64,000 bases of DNA, taken from the NCBI RefSeq assembly GCF_020080835.1, contig NC_058165.1, positions 3,199,771 to 3,263,770 on the forward strand, written 5' to 3'. The notes below the pieces were generated by a model, which ran no database searches, had not been told where the DNA came from, and saw nothing but the letters and a program-made list of their open reading frames with translations. This DNA is from Cotesia glomerata (Eukaryota; Arthropoda; Insecta; Hymenoptera; Braconidae). A program made the position numbers and the translations under genes. Below, piece after piece: positions 37,554 through 50,091 of this stretch. Numbering within the stretch: the first letter of the stretch is position 1; the number at the start of each line of letters is the position of its first letter.

Positions 37554-38059
37554 TGGGAGAAAAATTTCCAATTTTAAAGATTAAAAAATTCTGCAAGTCA
37601 ATCAATTAAAATCTAATAGTTCTATAACTGTGAGACTAAATATTTAAACGTTAAAGATAAATTTAAAGTTGAAAACTCTTGGGTCATTGTCTTAAAATGT
37701 AAACGATGTGCATAACAGTATTAATGTTCCCAATACAAGTATTATATACACTAAAGCTTCTTAGTCTATTAAAACACATTGTATTTAATAATAACAATGA
37801 TGATAATATAATAAATAATATGACAACGTAATAATTACCCCAAATCAGATTATATGCGATTGTGCTATTTTTGTACTTGATCAATCGTCGACCTTTGTAA
37901 TTTAACTAAAGCCTTAAGGCTTTAAAATATAATTATATACAGTTAGTGTGTGTATGTAGTTGGAGACCTCGATAAGCGTATATGTAATAGGGGTTCTCCC
38001 TGCTTCACTTACAGAGTCTATGTATCAACAATTACTCTCTTTACTTAACTCTTATGTAT
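37554..38059. other. Non-repeat stretch, no gene recognised
   Basis: AT-rich; nothing supported. Confidence 0.4.
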
Positions 38060-38425
<366 letters not shown>

Positions 38426-40042
38426 CATATAAGCTATGTACTTAAAATACTTGATACTACTGATGGTTATTCCTCTCAGTGTGCAGAAAAATGTCATTAA
38501 CGGATTTTCCCTCGGGAGTAAAATTCTATGGCTTTGAAGTCATATCCGCTGCAGTGACATACAACCGTATCGGTATTACCAGCCTACATTAGAGGCCACA
38601 CAAGTAATGCTTATATACACATTTTATAACTTCATATATAAATATAAAATAAATTACATATTAATTGTATGTTTAGATGATGCAGAATTTTAGAAAATTA
38701 GACTTACACTTATAGAAGAATTTATAGGTCTATTTAATAAGATTTAGTAATAGTTACTAAATAATTTAGTAACAAACCTTTAATTACCAAATATTTAGTA
38801 ATAGTTACGAAATCATTTTTTAAAGCCTATTTATTTCCACCAAATGAATATTTAGTAGTATTTAACAAATGATTTAGTTATAATGATTTAGCGTATAACC
38901 TAACTTTTTTACTCAAAATAATTAAAATAAATAATTTTAAGCAAAAATATAAGGTATTATTAAGAAAATAATCTCATTAAATTATAATTTTTTATTTGAG
39001 ACATTTATAAAATTCAAAATTAAAAAAGTTTTTAACAATAATAGACTAATTGAAAAATTTTAACTAAACTTCACTGAGAAATTACATGTAAGCCATTTGG
39101 GAGCATCTGTGTTTGAGAAATCAAACTATTCATTATACAATTTTCAAGAATTAATATTGCGTCAAAAAATTTTGAGTTCAATATTTAACACTTTTTCGTG
39201 TTAATTCTCTTAATTTAACACAAACAAGTGTTAAATGTTTAACGCAAATTTTTTTCTGTGTAGTTATAAAGCGCCGACCGCTAGGTGGCGCATGGAAAGA
39301 TTCCTTCTCGCTGGCAGATCAGGCTTCTTCACTAATAAAAGGATTTAGTTTTATTTAATAACATTTAGTAACAGTTACTAAATGATTTAGTAACAAACCT
39401 TTAATTACCAAATATTTAGTAATAGTTACTAAATAATTTATTAAAGCCCATTTATTTACACCAAATAAATATTAAGTAGTATTTAACAAATTATTTATTG
39501 CTACTCAATAAATCGTTTATTGGTATTTAAGAAATTCATTTTTTAACTAATTTTAGCGTACAACCTAACTTTTTTACTCAAAATAAATCAAAATAATTAA
39601 AATAAATAATTTTAAGTAAAAATATAAGGTATTATAAAAAAAATAATTTCATTAAATTATAATTTTTTATTTGAGACATTTATAAAATTTAAAATTAAAC
39701 AAGTTTTGAACATATTAATAAGACACTAATTGAAAAATTTAAACTAAATTCCACTGAGAAATGACATATAAGCCATTTAAGAGTATGTGTGTTTTCAAAG
39801 GGAAGATAAATCTCTCAAAATCGAGCTGAATATTTTATTTATTTTTTATTTATTCGATTTGAATGCCAAGGGATCAGCCAAATGGCAAAAATACAAAAGT
39901 AAGTAGTATAAAGTACATATAAGAGTTTAAACAGGTCTATATAAACATATTAACAATATTTAAATTAGAAGAAATAATCAACTAATTACAATCAGTCAAA
40001 GTGAAATGAAATAAGAGTAACAAGGAATTTAAAAATATAATA

Positions 40043-40419
40043 CAGTACAACCTGGTTATAAGTTACTCGATTATAAGTTACTTCCCCTCAATTTCTTTTC
40101 ACTCTTCTCGGAATGGTTCCCCCACTACAGTTTTACTGACAACGTTTTTCGGTTATCGCTGATGAGTTTGTTCCCGCAGTCCTTTTATAAGTTACTCTTA
40201 TATGAACTACATATACACAAATAACAGCACTATTATACGTAAAGAAATGACAAACGTCAAGTAACTTATAAAAGGAGTGCGGGTGCAAACACGAACACGA
40301 TGCACACATACGCATCAAACCGAGCGATCTCGGAGTAAAACATAGTGGTGGGGGACAAATTTTTCCGAGAATTTTTTCTCCTACAGCCCCAAACAGTAAC
40401 TTATAACCAGGTTGTACTG
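40043..40419. mobile_element. Pogo/Tc1-like MITE, 377 bp
   Basis: Terminal repeats CAGTACAACCTGGTTATAAG and complement, flanked by TA on both sides. A CAG-start end with an AACCT...TATAA pattern and TA target is typical of pogo-type Tc1/mariner ends. ATAAGTTACT repeats occur inside the ends. Non-coding; the minus frame 40133-40318 is incidental. Confidence 0.8.
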
Positions 40420-40469
40420 TATAACTGCCAGACTAAGTTAGATTTAATGCACTACAAGTTATACCAAAT

Positions 40470-40810
40470 TTAACAACTTGAAATTTCCTCAATGGTACCA
40501 GGTATTAGGCTCTTCTTGAGCTCAAGGTCATGGAAGAATTTGTAAGCTTTTGTCTTGAAGGTGACAATACTAAGTGCATTGATGACATCAGGTGGTAATT
40601 CACGCCAAAGACGTATTGAAGAGATTAAAAATGAGTGTTCATAAGAAGCAGTTGAAAAATTGGGAATTTTAAATGTGATGTTATTATTTCTGGCAGCTAC
40701 TCTCTCGGAACGTCTGATATCAGGTGATCAGGTGATTCTTCGACGAATAGGCTTCTGAGGAAACTAGGTTCACCAGAGCTGAAGAGTTTGTGCAAAAAAA
40801 CAAACCAAGA
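40470..40810 (-). pseudogene. LINE ORF2 C-terminal remnant
   Basis: From 40723 to the stop at 40470 the frame reads RSERVAARNNNITFKIPNFS, then SYEHSFLISSIRLWRELPPDV and TFKTKAYKFFHDLEL. This has the NSFF...RLWN.LP pattern of LINE ORF2 C-termini. Upstream (40812-40730) another frame gives FVFLHKLFSSGEPSF, the FLHKL element that normally precedes it. The two frames are separated by a small local duplication (GGTGATCA twice, 40723-40736). The protein is truncated and broken; no polymerase active-site motif remains. Confidence 0.7.
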
Positions 40811-40848
40811 AATAATACAATAATAAAAAAGTTTGGAAAATCCAAAAG

Positions 40849-41453
40849 TGCACGACTCATAATGCTCATTTAATTATGAAATATAAAAAAAAAAAAAAAA
40901 AACTTAAGTCGTTCAAAATTAATTGCCGAAAAAACAGCTGTAGTAGGAAGGTACTGCACAAGCGCCCCTGGTGGGATAAAATGTACATAATATCTATAGA
41001 TATAGATATATCACCATCCATGTTAATTTTACATGGATATATATAGATATACAGTCTTGTAGTTTTCGTTTTTTATTAATTGCAATTAAACGACACTGAA
41101 TTAATTAATCATTCGCATTCAGTGACCTACAATCATCGATTAGAATTTAAAAAAAAAAAATTTAACTCAAATAATGGATTTTTTCACAAGTTACAGTGTT
41201 TTCGGGTTTCACACATGACGGACAGGAAAGTTTTTTGACCTATTTTGGTGTTTTTTTCCAATTCTATTGCAGTAAATCAATTTTTAAAAAGTATGAAATT
41301 AATCTCCATTAAATTATCTCGACAATAGTATGCAAAATATCTTGATTCCGTGAACTAACAAGGCTATAATAATAAAAATAGCCGCCAAAATGAGGCGAAA
41401 AAAATTTTTCGATCGTAAAGCACTCTCTGATGCTTCGCATCATGAGTCGTGCA
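40849..41453. mobile_element. 605-bp terminal-inverted-repeat element
   Basis: The ends TGCACGACTCATAATGC and GCATCATGAGTCGTGCA pair over 17 bp with one mismatch. The interior is AT-rich with a run of about 19 A (40888-40903 region). The right end abuts family B exactly; the left end lies just past the broken 5' end of the LINE. Confidence 0.55.
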
Positions 41454-41760
41454 ATAATCTAAGTCAGTGAAAAGGTTATGTATCACATTGGAGTTAAAGC
41501 ATAGCCATCTACCGACAATACTTACCAAAGAAATATTTAGTACCTACTACTAAATATTATTTAGTGGAAAAAAATATTTATTTTGATATAATAAGGCTTT
41601 GTTTATATTAATATAATTTATTTAGAATAAAAAAATGATTTATTAAACTGTAATAAATAATATTGATGGGTAAAAAATATTTTTTTCTCCCAAATAAATG
41701 ACTAGAAATTTTTGTACTAAAACAATTTAGTACTTCGTACTAAATCCTTTTATCAGTCTA

Positions 41761-42627
41761 TCAACTACTATTAAACCGAAGAAAATTTCTTTAAATTCAA
41801 TTTTAAATTGAAAAATTTTATGTTTTTTGAGTTAAAAATATAATATTTGTATTTTAAGTAAGTAATAAATATAAATAGAAATTTTATTAAGGAATCCAGT
41901 CCGGTTTGACCCTTTAACGCTTGCCACACTTTGTAAAGGAGTACATTCTTGATCCTGCGCGCTTTGCTCTGGTATTCCAAGGCCACGAGATTGCACGTAC
42001 AAGCAAAACATGAGCTATATGATATTATTATTTACAAACCAATATAAACACGCTTGTATCTAAAAACCGCTCCTGTCTTCTTCTCGATAAAAAAAAATTT
42101 TTATTTATTATTCTTATTTATTTTTTAGCATTTGCACCCACAAGAATTTCCATTTTATTAGCGTAATATTATCTGAGAAAGTGTAAAACTGAATATGAAA
42201 ATAATCTGGTTTTGCTGATGGACTTTCCATCAATCATTTTAATTTCACAAGACTGAGACTATACAAGGTCGAAGCACTTTGTGCTTGTAATTGAGAGTCG
42301 AATCTTGGCTGGATTTTAAGACGGTCAAAGTACCCAGTAAAATTTGGGTTGTGACTATTTTTCGCTTGTGATGCAACCGCGGTACGATGCACCTACTAAC
42401 TCCGTCCTGTATATATAAACGTGGCATATGTTTTCCGGTGGGTTAGTAGTATAGACATTACTTACAATAGCGCTACTGCTCAATGTTCGCTATTTTTTTT
42501 GTAAATCCTGCTGCGGTTTTAGCTTAAGGAAAATTTAAATAAAAATCATGGGCTATATATTGTATACATAGAAGAATCATAGGAGAGCTTTTTTCAAGAA
42601 AATTTAATTTTCTACAAAAAAGGTTTC
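41761..42627. other. Non-repeat stretch with two less AT-rich patches
   Basis: 41885-42000 on the minus strand is open and codon-balanced (LEYQSKARRIKNVLLYKVWQ) for about 45 codons, then turns into AT-rich filler. 42240-42440 is another balanced patch. Neither matches a family I recognise. They could be fossil exons of mobile elements or host exons. Confidence 0.3.
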
Positions 42628-44535
42628 AGTCAAGAAAAATTTCTTGACTGGAGAACAAAATTCTTGGCTCAAGAAAATTTTCGGGCGCCTGAAGGAAGAC
42701 CGAAGTTGTGTTGGCCGAAGTAAAAATTTTTCTTTAAATTCTATTCTTGGTGGAAGTCATTTTTTCTTAATTCAGATCATAAATACTTGATACAATAAAT
42801 TTTTATATTTAATCAAGATTTTTAGATACTTTAGGGAAGCAGCGCCACCTACTTCAGCTGAGAAAAAAACTTTCTCACCTTGAGAAAATTTTTCTCGAGA
42901 ATATTTGATACCCTTTTTATATTATTTTAGCGTGCAATTATACATATTGAATGAAAAAAAATGATGAAATATTATTTGATCTTCCCATTTGACATTTTAA
43001 TCAATAAAAATATTAATGAAAATTTACTCCTATCTTTACATTTAATTTTTTGGAGCAAGAGAGAAATTTTCTCAAGACAACAAGATTTTCTTGACTTATA
43101 GTATATTACATACCTAGGCCAGTAAAATAAGAAAAATCTCAGATCACATGTAATTGTTGGCCGAGGCGAAGCCGAGGTTGACAAACATGTGATCTGAGGC
43201 TTTCTTATTTACTGGCCTAGGTGTGTATACTATTTTTCTGCTCGACGTAGCCGGAATGTGGCAACTTTGTTTAGCGCAGCGGCCAGAAAGTTGCCACTTT
43301 CCGGCCGGAGGGCAGAAAAATAATTTTCTGCCCTCCAGGCGGAAAGTGGCAACTTTCGGCCCGCTGCGCTAAACGAAATTGCCGCTTTCCGCCTCTGTCG
43401 GACAGAAAAATAGTATACAAACCTATGGCAGGAAAATAATAAATATCTCAGATCACATATATGTCGACCTCGGCTTCGCCTCGGGCAACATATATGTGTT
43501 CTGAGACATTTCTCATTTTCTTGCCACAGGTGTGTAATATACTATTTCTTGCTCTCCTAGCCGAAAGTACGCTCTTCCTGGCAGCAATTTACTCCAGGAA
43601 GAGCAACTTTTATGGCCTGCTCTAACGCATGCGCGCTACGCATATTTTCTGGCTCAGCAGCACAGAACCTCGCTTTCTTTCGCATTTTCGTGGCGCGACT
43701 GGCCTATACAGCGAGTTTCAACTGTATATATAACAGTCACAACATCGTCTGTATGTAACATGTCAGCGCATAAACTAACCAAAAAAAAATGTCAAAAAAA
43801 TAAAAATAATTTTTAACTAGATCATTGTTAATGAACTATTTAATAATAATACTGCACAAATAATTTATATAAAAAGTTTAAAAAATAAAACATAATAGTT
43901 TTGTGAATTTTATTTGCTTTTTTTTATATTTTGATAGTTAGTAAAGCAATGTTTATAAAACGATCCATGTACTCTACAAACTTGTAATAATTTAATTTCA
44001 ATCTTTCTTAGCCGTCGATTACTAATTAAAAACTAATTTTTAATCAACCTAAAAAAATAAATTCTGTAATTAGAATGAGTTTAAATATTTGTGACAAATT
44101 CTATGCATGATATCACTCTTAATCAGAGCATTTGTTAGTAAAATTTAAAATAACATTTTTTTTCAATTTATTAACTTTTAATTTTTTTTTTTTTTTTTAT
44201 ACCCGCCCCGACCAGCAAAGCCTCGGCTTTACAAAAGTCGGGCGGCGCCCCCCTCACGCCCGGCAAAACCTCGGCTTCGCTTCGGTTTTGCAAAACGCCT
44301 TCCACGGGGTTGCGTACTTTCGGCTAGAGATCTTGGATACCCTGACATATGTGATATGATGGCCGAGGCTACGCCTCGGCCATCATATCCCATACGCCAG
44401 GAAATCCAACTTTCTGGCCTTGGGTTGTAATATACTATTTCTTGGATCAAGATACGTATTTCTTAAAACAAGATAATTAATTTTGTTGGAATAAGTGCAA
44501 TTTCTTGTGTCAAAAAAAATTTTTTTTTCGCTCAA
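42628..44535. repeat. Dispersed repeat family C, copy 3 (reversed, interrupted)
   Basis: C sequence runs to TTTTCTTGACTTA at 43097 and resumes at TTTCTTGGATCAAGATACG (44438). The join matches the uninterrupted copy at 62610-62650. The insert is a 1.34-kb family E composite. The far end is truncated after TTTTCGCTCAA. Confidence 0.7.
43098..44437. mobile_element. Family E composite element, 1.34 kb
   Basis: Its outer ends are inverted: TAGTATATTACATACC-TAGGCCAG at the left, CTGGCC-TTGGGTTGTAATATACTA at the right. From the left it has palindromes X and Y, then Y and X again in reverse (43098-43546), giving a symmetric 450-bp block. A roughly 650-bp AT-rich interior (about 43560-44200) follows, with CTCTTCCTGG/CCAGGAAGAG at its start. 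A divergent Y/X pair then runs to the right end (GGCCGAGGCTACGCCTCGGCC at 44361-44381, broken by one base). The interior has no coding, so it looks like a longer non-autonomous member. Confidence 0.6.
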
Positions 44536-45375
44536 TTTTGATGTCATTAATATAAAAGCTATTGTGCGGAAAAGATTTTTTTGACCGCAAAAATTCAAAT
44601 TCTGAGTAAACTATCAGAGATCCGTAAAAATTGGTAAGGATCTTTTTTGCAGAGAATGGAATTTTCTAAAAAGAAAAGTTTTCTTATAAATTTTTCATAT
44701 CTCATATTTTTTAATCAAAATTTAAATTCAAAAGTTTCGGGTGAAATATAAGTGATTTTATTTAAAAATAACAAAGTGCCTGATATAATTAAACCGAATG
44801 TCCCGAAGCAAAAGTTAAATTTAAAGATAATATTTTTCTTGAATTAAGTAGTTTTTTTTTCAGTTCTGAACGAACAGAGTCCACTTCTATCAATAAATGA
44901 AAACGCTCCATCAATAATGATACCAAAAATAAAATAATAAAAATGAAACGATTCTCATAAATGCCTCACGTGCTCCCAGAACTATAATTTTGAGCAACAA
45001 TGCCGGCACTGCGACTGGTAATAGCAATTGTACGACGACAAGTGATTACTCTCTGTATCATGTCTCAGTAATTTTGACTGCAGCCGGATTGTACCAGCTA
45101 TCAAATTCATTCTCTATTCACCAAAATAACTCATACGAATGTTCATCCTCATACATGACTGACTATCCTAGAACCATATTTTTTTATTATTATTTTTCCA
45201 TCATAAAGTCCTTTTTTTTTCAAAAAAAATTTACAAATAATTTATTTATGTTCACGGGCATTCCATGCGAAATGGGAAAATGACTAAAATTTAAAAATTT
45301 CTCTGATTCATTCTAATTTAGTCCTAATTTATTATTAAAAGTCTATGTTTTACTAAATTGTAAAGAAAATTTTTT
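44536..45375. other. Non-repeat stretch, no gene recognised
   Basis: The frame at 44990-45283 starts SNNAGTATGNSNCTTTSDYS, a low-complexity Ser/Thr/Asn stretch with a somewhat balanced first third. It has no Kozak, splice or homology support. Confidence 0.35.
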
Positions 45376-46148
45376 TTAATCAATAAGAAAATCGATTTTT
45401 CTCTCTTAGTAATTTTTCAGCCGTACTAACTTGTATCCGGGTCAAATGTTGTTTTGATAGTTTTAAGAACAAATTCATTTTATGTTTGTTATCAACTAAC
45501 ATATTTATTATTATAGTTTTAAGAACAAATTTTGTTTATGTTCGTTATTAATTAACACCTAAGTTTATCAAGATCGTGTTGTCAGCATGCTAAATCCTTT
45601 ATTTGTGTTTTTTAATTAGTTTTTTTCTAATTATCCTAAATAATTAATAGTTAAATATATAAACAATAATGTTTGTAAGGTTGAAATAATATACAAGTCT
45701 TTTTAATAAACAACTTGATGTAGACATTTTGTCCTAGTCCCACCAGTCGCAATAAAAACAATTTTTTTTAATTGTTTCTACGTAGGTAATCAGTCTAATT
45801 CTTCATAATATTCAATGTTTGTAGGATAAATTCAGTATTGAGAGGGAAGTATTTTTTAAAAGTTTAGTGGTCGAACTGAAATTGGACTTTAAGTATACCT
45901 TTGGTAAGAGAGAAGGATTTGTTCTTAGTCCCACCAGTCACACTCCGTCAAATGATAATTACGAGAAACTTAAAAAGTAATGGAGGTTTTTGACAAAGGA
46001 ATGTCGTTAATTAGTTATTTTCCTATAATATAAGATAAATTTTACTATAGTATAAGTTTCAGTCGCATAATTATAGCTTATAATTGATGGAATTCCAGAG
46101 TCAAATGTTCTACCAGTCACTATGAGATGCCTTAAAAGAAAATTTTTT

Positions 46149-46370
46149 TTTCTCACCTCCGGGCGGAAAGCGTCAATTTTCCTCCCGCTGCGCTAAACGA
46201 AAATGCCGCTTTCCGCCTCCATCGAGGAGAAAAATAGTATACACACCACGGGCAGTAAATAAGAAAGCCTCAGATCACATGTTTATTGACCTCGGCTTCG
46301 CCTCGGACAACAATTACATGTGATCTGAGACATTTCTTATTTTACTGCCCTAGATGTGTAATATACTATT
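46149..46370. mobile_element. Family E double-hairpin element
   Basis: Order Y then X: GGCGGAAAGCG...CGCTTTCCGCC followed by TCAGATCACATG...CATGTGATCTGA around CCTCGGCTTCGCCTCGG. It ends GTGTAATATACTATT, as the element at 16984 does. Confidence 0.7.
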
Positions 46371-46779
46371 AATCAATAAGTAAATCGATTTTTCTCTCCT
46401 AATAACTTTTCAACCGTACTAACTTGTATCCGAATCAAATGTTGTTTTAATAGTTTTAAGAACAAATTCATTTTAAGTTTGTTATCAACTAACATATTTA
46501 TTATTATAGTTTTAAGAACAAATTTTGTTTATGTTCGTTATTATTAACACCTAAGTTTATCAAGATCGTGTTGTCAGCATGCTAAATCCTTTATTTGTGT
46601 TTTTTAATTAGTTTTTTTTAATTATCCTAAATTATTTATAGTTAAATATATAAACAATGATGTTTCTAAGGTTGAAATAATATAAAAGTCTTTTTAATAA
46701 ACAACTTGATGTAGACATTTTGTACTTGTCCCACCAGTCGCAAATGCCTGTCCCACTAGTCACAATAAAACAAATTTTT

Positions 46780-46916
46780 AACTTCCCGCTAAGAAAATTG
46801 AAAATTTTCAAAAATCGGGAAGTTATTGGTTTCACCCCGTTTTTTGAAAATCGAGTTTTCAACGGATGTTGACGTTTTGAGGTCCTAGGAAGCCTCCGCG
46901 ATGATGTCCGTACGTC

Positions 46917-46966
<50 letters not shown>

Positions 46967-47598
46967 GCCGTATGTAAACCTCTCATAACTTTTGAACGGC
47001 TTGACCGATTTCATCGCGGTTGGCACTATTTGAAAGGGCTTGACCAAACTTAGATTTTGACTATAATTTGGATCGATTCGAACCAGTAGATTTTGAGAAA
47101 TCTAAAAAAAACTGCAAAAAAAATTTTTTTTCAAATGTGCTTTTTTCAGAATAACTTTCGAACGGCTTTATTGATCGATTCCAAAAACTAATCAGCTCTT
47201 AACATCAAAAAACCACGTCGATTGCCGCCAGCCCGGTCGAAATCGGTTAATTCGTTCGTGAGTTATCGTTAACGAAAAAAATCGTTTTTTGGGAATTACT
47301 TCGAAACTCTATATTCGATCGATTTAAATTTAAAGGTTCTTTATGAGACTTGAAAAACTGCGTTAATGCCACCAACCACGTAAAAATCGGTTAATTTATT
47401 CAAAAGTTATTGTGGTTTAAAAATTTGAAAAATAGTGTGTTATTCAACTTTTAGCAGATTTTTGAGCTCGGAGAGCTCAAAATGATACGAAAATTATATT
47501 TTTGAGCTCGAAGAGCTCAAAAACGTAATAAATGCAGTTTTGTGTATGAAATGAACGGAAAGTTGCAGGGATGGCCTTTAGGGTCAACCGTTTTCCTA
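46780..47598. mobile_element. Family F element, copy 1
   Basis: Begins AACTTCCCGCTAAG; near the far end comes GGAAAGTTG (AGCGGGAAGTTG in copy 2), a weak inverted match, then a conserved tail ending AACCGTTTTCCTA. Shared blocks are TTTTGAACGGCTTGACCGAT, GAAAGGGCTTGACCAAACT and paired GAGCTC motifs (TTTGAGCTCGGAGAGCTCAA). A (TG)n tract is at 46920-46964. AATTTTT flanks both ends, a possible target duplication. The minus-strand frame 46859-47047 reads through (TG)n and is an artefact. Confidence 0.65.
46920..46964. repeat. (TG)n microsatellite inside family F
   Basis: About 22 TG units at the same internal position as 51896-52005 in copy 2, so the tract is part of the element. Confidence 0.9.
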
Positions 47599-47965
47599 AT
47601 TTTTTTAATTGTTTCTACGTAGGTAATCAGTCTAATTCTTCATAATATTGAATGTTTGTAGGATAAATTTAGTATTGAGAGGAAAGTATTTTTTAAAAGT
47701 TTAGTGGTAGAACTGAAATTGGACTTTAAGTATACCTTGGTAAGAGAAAAGGATTTGTTCTTAGTCCCACCAGTCACACTCAGTCAAATGTTAATTACAA
47801 GAAACTTAAAAAGTAAAGGAGGTTTTTGACAAAAGGATGTTGTTAATTAGTTATTCTTCTATATTATAAGATAAATTTTACTATAATATAAGTTTCAGTC
47901 ACATAATTATAGCTTATAATTGATGGTATTTCAGAGTCAAATGTCTCACCAGTCACTATGGAATG

Positions 47966-50091
47966 CCCCTTTACTTTATCTAAACTGGTGAAATTTGGAA
48001 CCTTTAAACCCTCTTATCTAATTTTTTGAATTTTACTTTTCCAATAAAAATTCCAATTGTCTAATAAATATTTGCTAACGATAAAAACAGAAACGTAAAA
48101 TATTTAACAGGACAAATAAAAATGATAATTTGAATATTTTAAAAATAAAAGGAAAGACTGGTTTACTATTATCATAAGTGTTCACTTACTACGAAAATAT
48201 TCCTTACTCAAATAATAACTTGTTATGAACGCAAAGTTAAAAAAAGTCTACTATATCAATGAAGATTGGATAATTAAAAAAACATTAACCATTACGTGTT
48301 ATTAATTGTATTGTAAGACTTTAGAACGTACGAAGAATTTTTTAAAAACACATTGTCTTGTTATCACCCAACTATAATATGTCTATACATATATACTTAT
48401 ATATACATGATATATAAATAAGCACATTTCTATGTAATACATTTAACATTGAAGACAAATCGAAGTTTATTCAGCGTGTGATAGTGCCCTGTATATTATT
48501 ATCTTTAATGTACATTCTATTGTTATATACAATGTATAAATGATGTTTACAATAAATGATATTTTTGTATATTTATATAAGAGTGTTTCAATGAAATTAA
48601 TCATTTTTTTTATATGATCTTGAAATTTTATCAGAGCAGAATAAAAAATAAAAATTTTCCCGGTTAAAATTTGAGTTTTTAAATAGAAATTTAAGTTGCG
48701 CGCTTTCTATGTTCACTAATAATAAATTTTGTGGACTTTTCATTTTGAATTAAAATTACGTGGGACGAAAATTCTTTGAATCTTTAGGATTTTATATCCC
48801 ATCCGAAGCAACGTACCGGAAAACATAATTAATGTTTTTTGCAGGAAATTGAAGGATCCAAAAGAAAGATCTCTTGATGATTTTTTGATAAATTTACTTT
48901 TTTATAAGTTATTGAAAGTCAAAATTGGAAGAATCCTAAATTTTAAGATTTCTTTTTATTTTTCATGAATTTCGCGATAGATAAAATTTTTTTATTTATT
49001 TATTTTTTTTTTGGACATGTCAATGTCATTATAAGGCGAATATTAATTCATATAATTTCAAAAATAAGGAAAATTTTGCTACGGGTAAAATGAAAAATTT
49101 CAAACTTATTTACATCAATTTGATTATATTTTTTTGCGCTCAAAATTACTCTCAAATTTTGGCTATAATTCATAAAAAAACTCAGAATTATTATCAAAGA
49201 CACAAAAACACATGTGTCTCAGTATGTATGAAAAAAAAAATAATTTTCAAAAATTTTTCTATGCCTAAATTGAAATTCTATTAAAATATCTTAATCATAA
49301 AAAAAGATCAACAAAATTATCGATGTAAAATTTTTAGAAAATTTTATTTATAATAATAATAATAAATTTTTTTTTTTAATTCTAAAAATTGTCTTAGGCC
49401 TACTACTTTTAAAACTTTAAAATTCTCACAGAAAAAATATATTAACCCAGAAAATTTTTGACATTAAATTTAGCTGTCATTTCATAATTTCTTTATTTTT
49501 TTTAAGAAACAAATTTGTTTTGAAAAAATTTTTTGAATTTCTGTTTGTCAATTTGTTAAAAAAATTCTTAAAATTATCAAATATCTGCTAAATTAATATA
49601 ATACTAGTTAATTAAATTATAACAAAAAATAATTTTTTTAAAAATTGCACTTATAGTTTTTCCAGTTTTTTACAAATAAAAATTCATTTTAATTTTTTTT
49701 CAATAAAAAAATAATTATAACATTAAAGTTAGCAGTCATTTGATTATTTTTTAGTATTTTTTTAAACAAATAAATTTTTTCCAAAAAATAATTTTTGAAA
49801 ATTTGCATTTTTAATTTTTAAAAATTTCTAGGTACATGTCAATTTTTTTTTGCCATAATTTATTTGTTAAAAAAATTCTTAAAATTATCAGATATCTGCT
49901 AGAGTAATTTTTTTAAAAAAATGTGAAAATTTAGCAGATTTTTAATAATTTTAACAATTTTTTAACAAATAAGCTATGGCAAAAAAAAGTAGAAAAAAAA
50001 ATTGACATGTAGAATTTAAAAAAAATAAAAAGTGCAATTTTTTAAAAACAAATTTTGGAAAAAGTTTATTTGTTAAAAACAATTAAAAGAA
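47966..50091. other. Non-repeat stretch grading into degenerate AT-rich repeats
   Basis: 47966-49350 shows nothing supported. From about 49360 short phrases recur loosely (AAATATCTGCTAAATTAAT, AATTTTTTAACAAATAA, GTTAGCAGTCATTTGATTA) and appear again at 53300-53410 and 54690-55460. They form an old, diverged family on both sides of element H. Confidence 0.45.

Larger units (their letters stand above)
39833..40815 (-). mobile_element. 5'-truncated LINE (non-LTR retrotransposon) fragment
   Basis: Read on the minus strand it ends with an AATAAATAAA-rich tail against family B sequence. It contains the C-terminal end of a reverse-transcriptase ORF and a 3' untranslated region (about 40469-39833). 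A pogo-like MITE is nested in that region. The 5' end is lost near 40815. It is close in form to jockey/CR1-type LINEs, but the clade is not fixed. Confidence 0.65.
38706..41760. mobile_element. Family B element with nested insertions
   Basis: A first unit (38706-39332) corresponds to one 623-bp unit of the 10001-13108 array, reversed, including CGCTAGGTGGCGCATGG. A second copy starts at about 39336 (ACTAATAAAAGGATTTAG) and runs to AAATCGAGCTGAATA at 39832. It resumes at 41454 (ATAATCTAAGTCAGTG) and ends CTTTTATCAGT near 41758. The 1.62 kb between is a LINE fragment plus a TIR element. Confidence 0.65.
45376..47965. repeat. Family G: 0.77-kb direct duplication carrying E and F insertions
   Basis: Unit 1 (45376-46138) and unit 2 (46371-47965 minus F) are colinear. 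They share AGTTTTAAGAACAAATT twice, ATCAAGATCGTGTTGTCAGC and TTGTTTCTACGTAGGTAATC. The motif GTCCCACCAGTCRC recurs several times per unit. E sits exactly at the unit junction in a T run and F interrupts unit 2. No coding. Confidence 0.7.
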
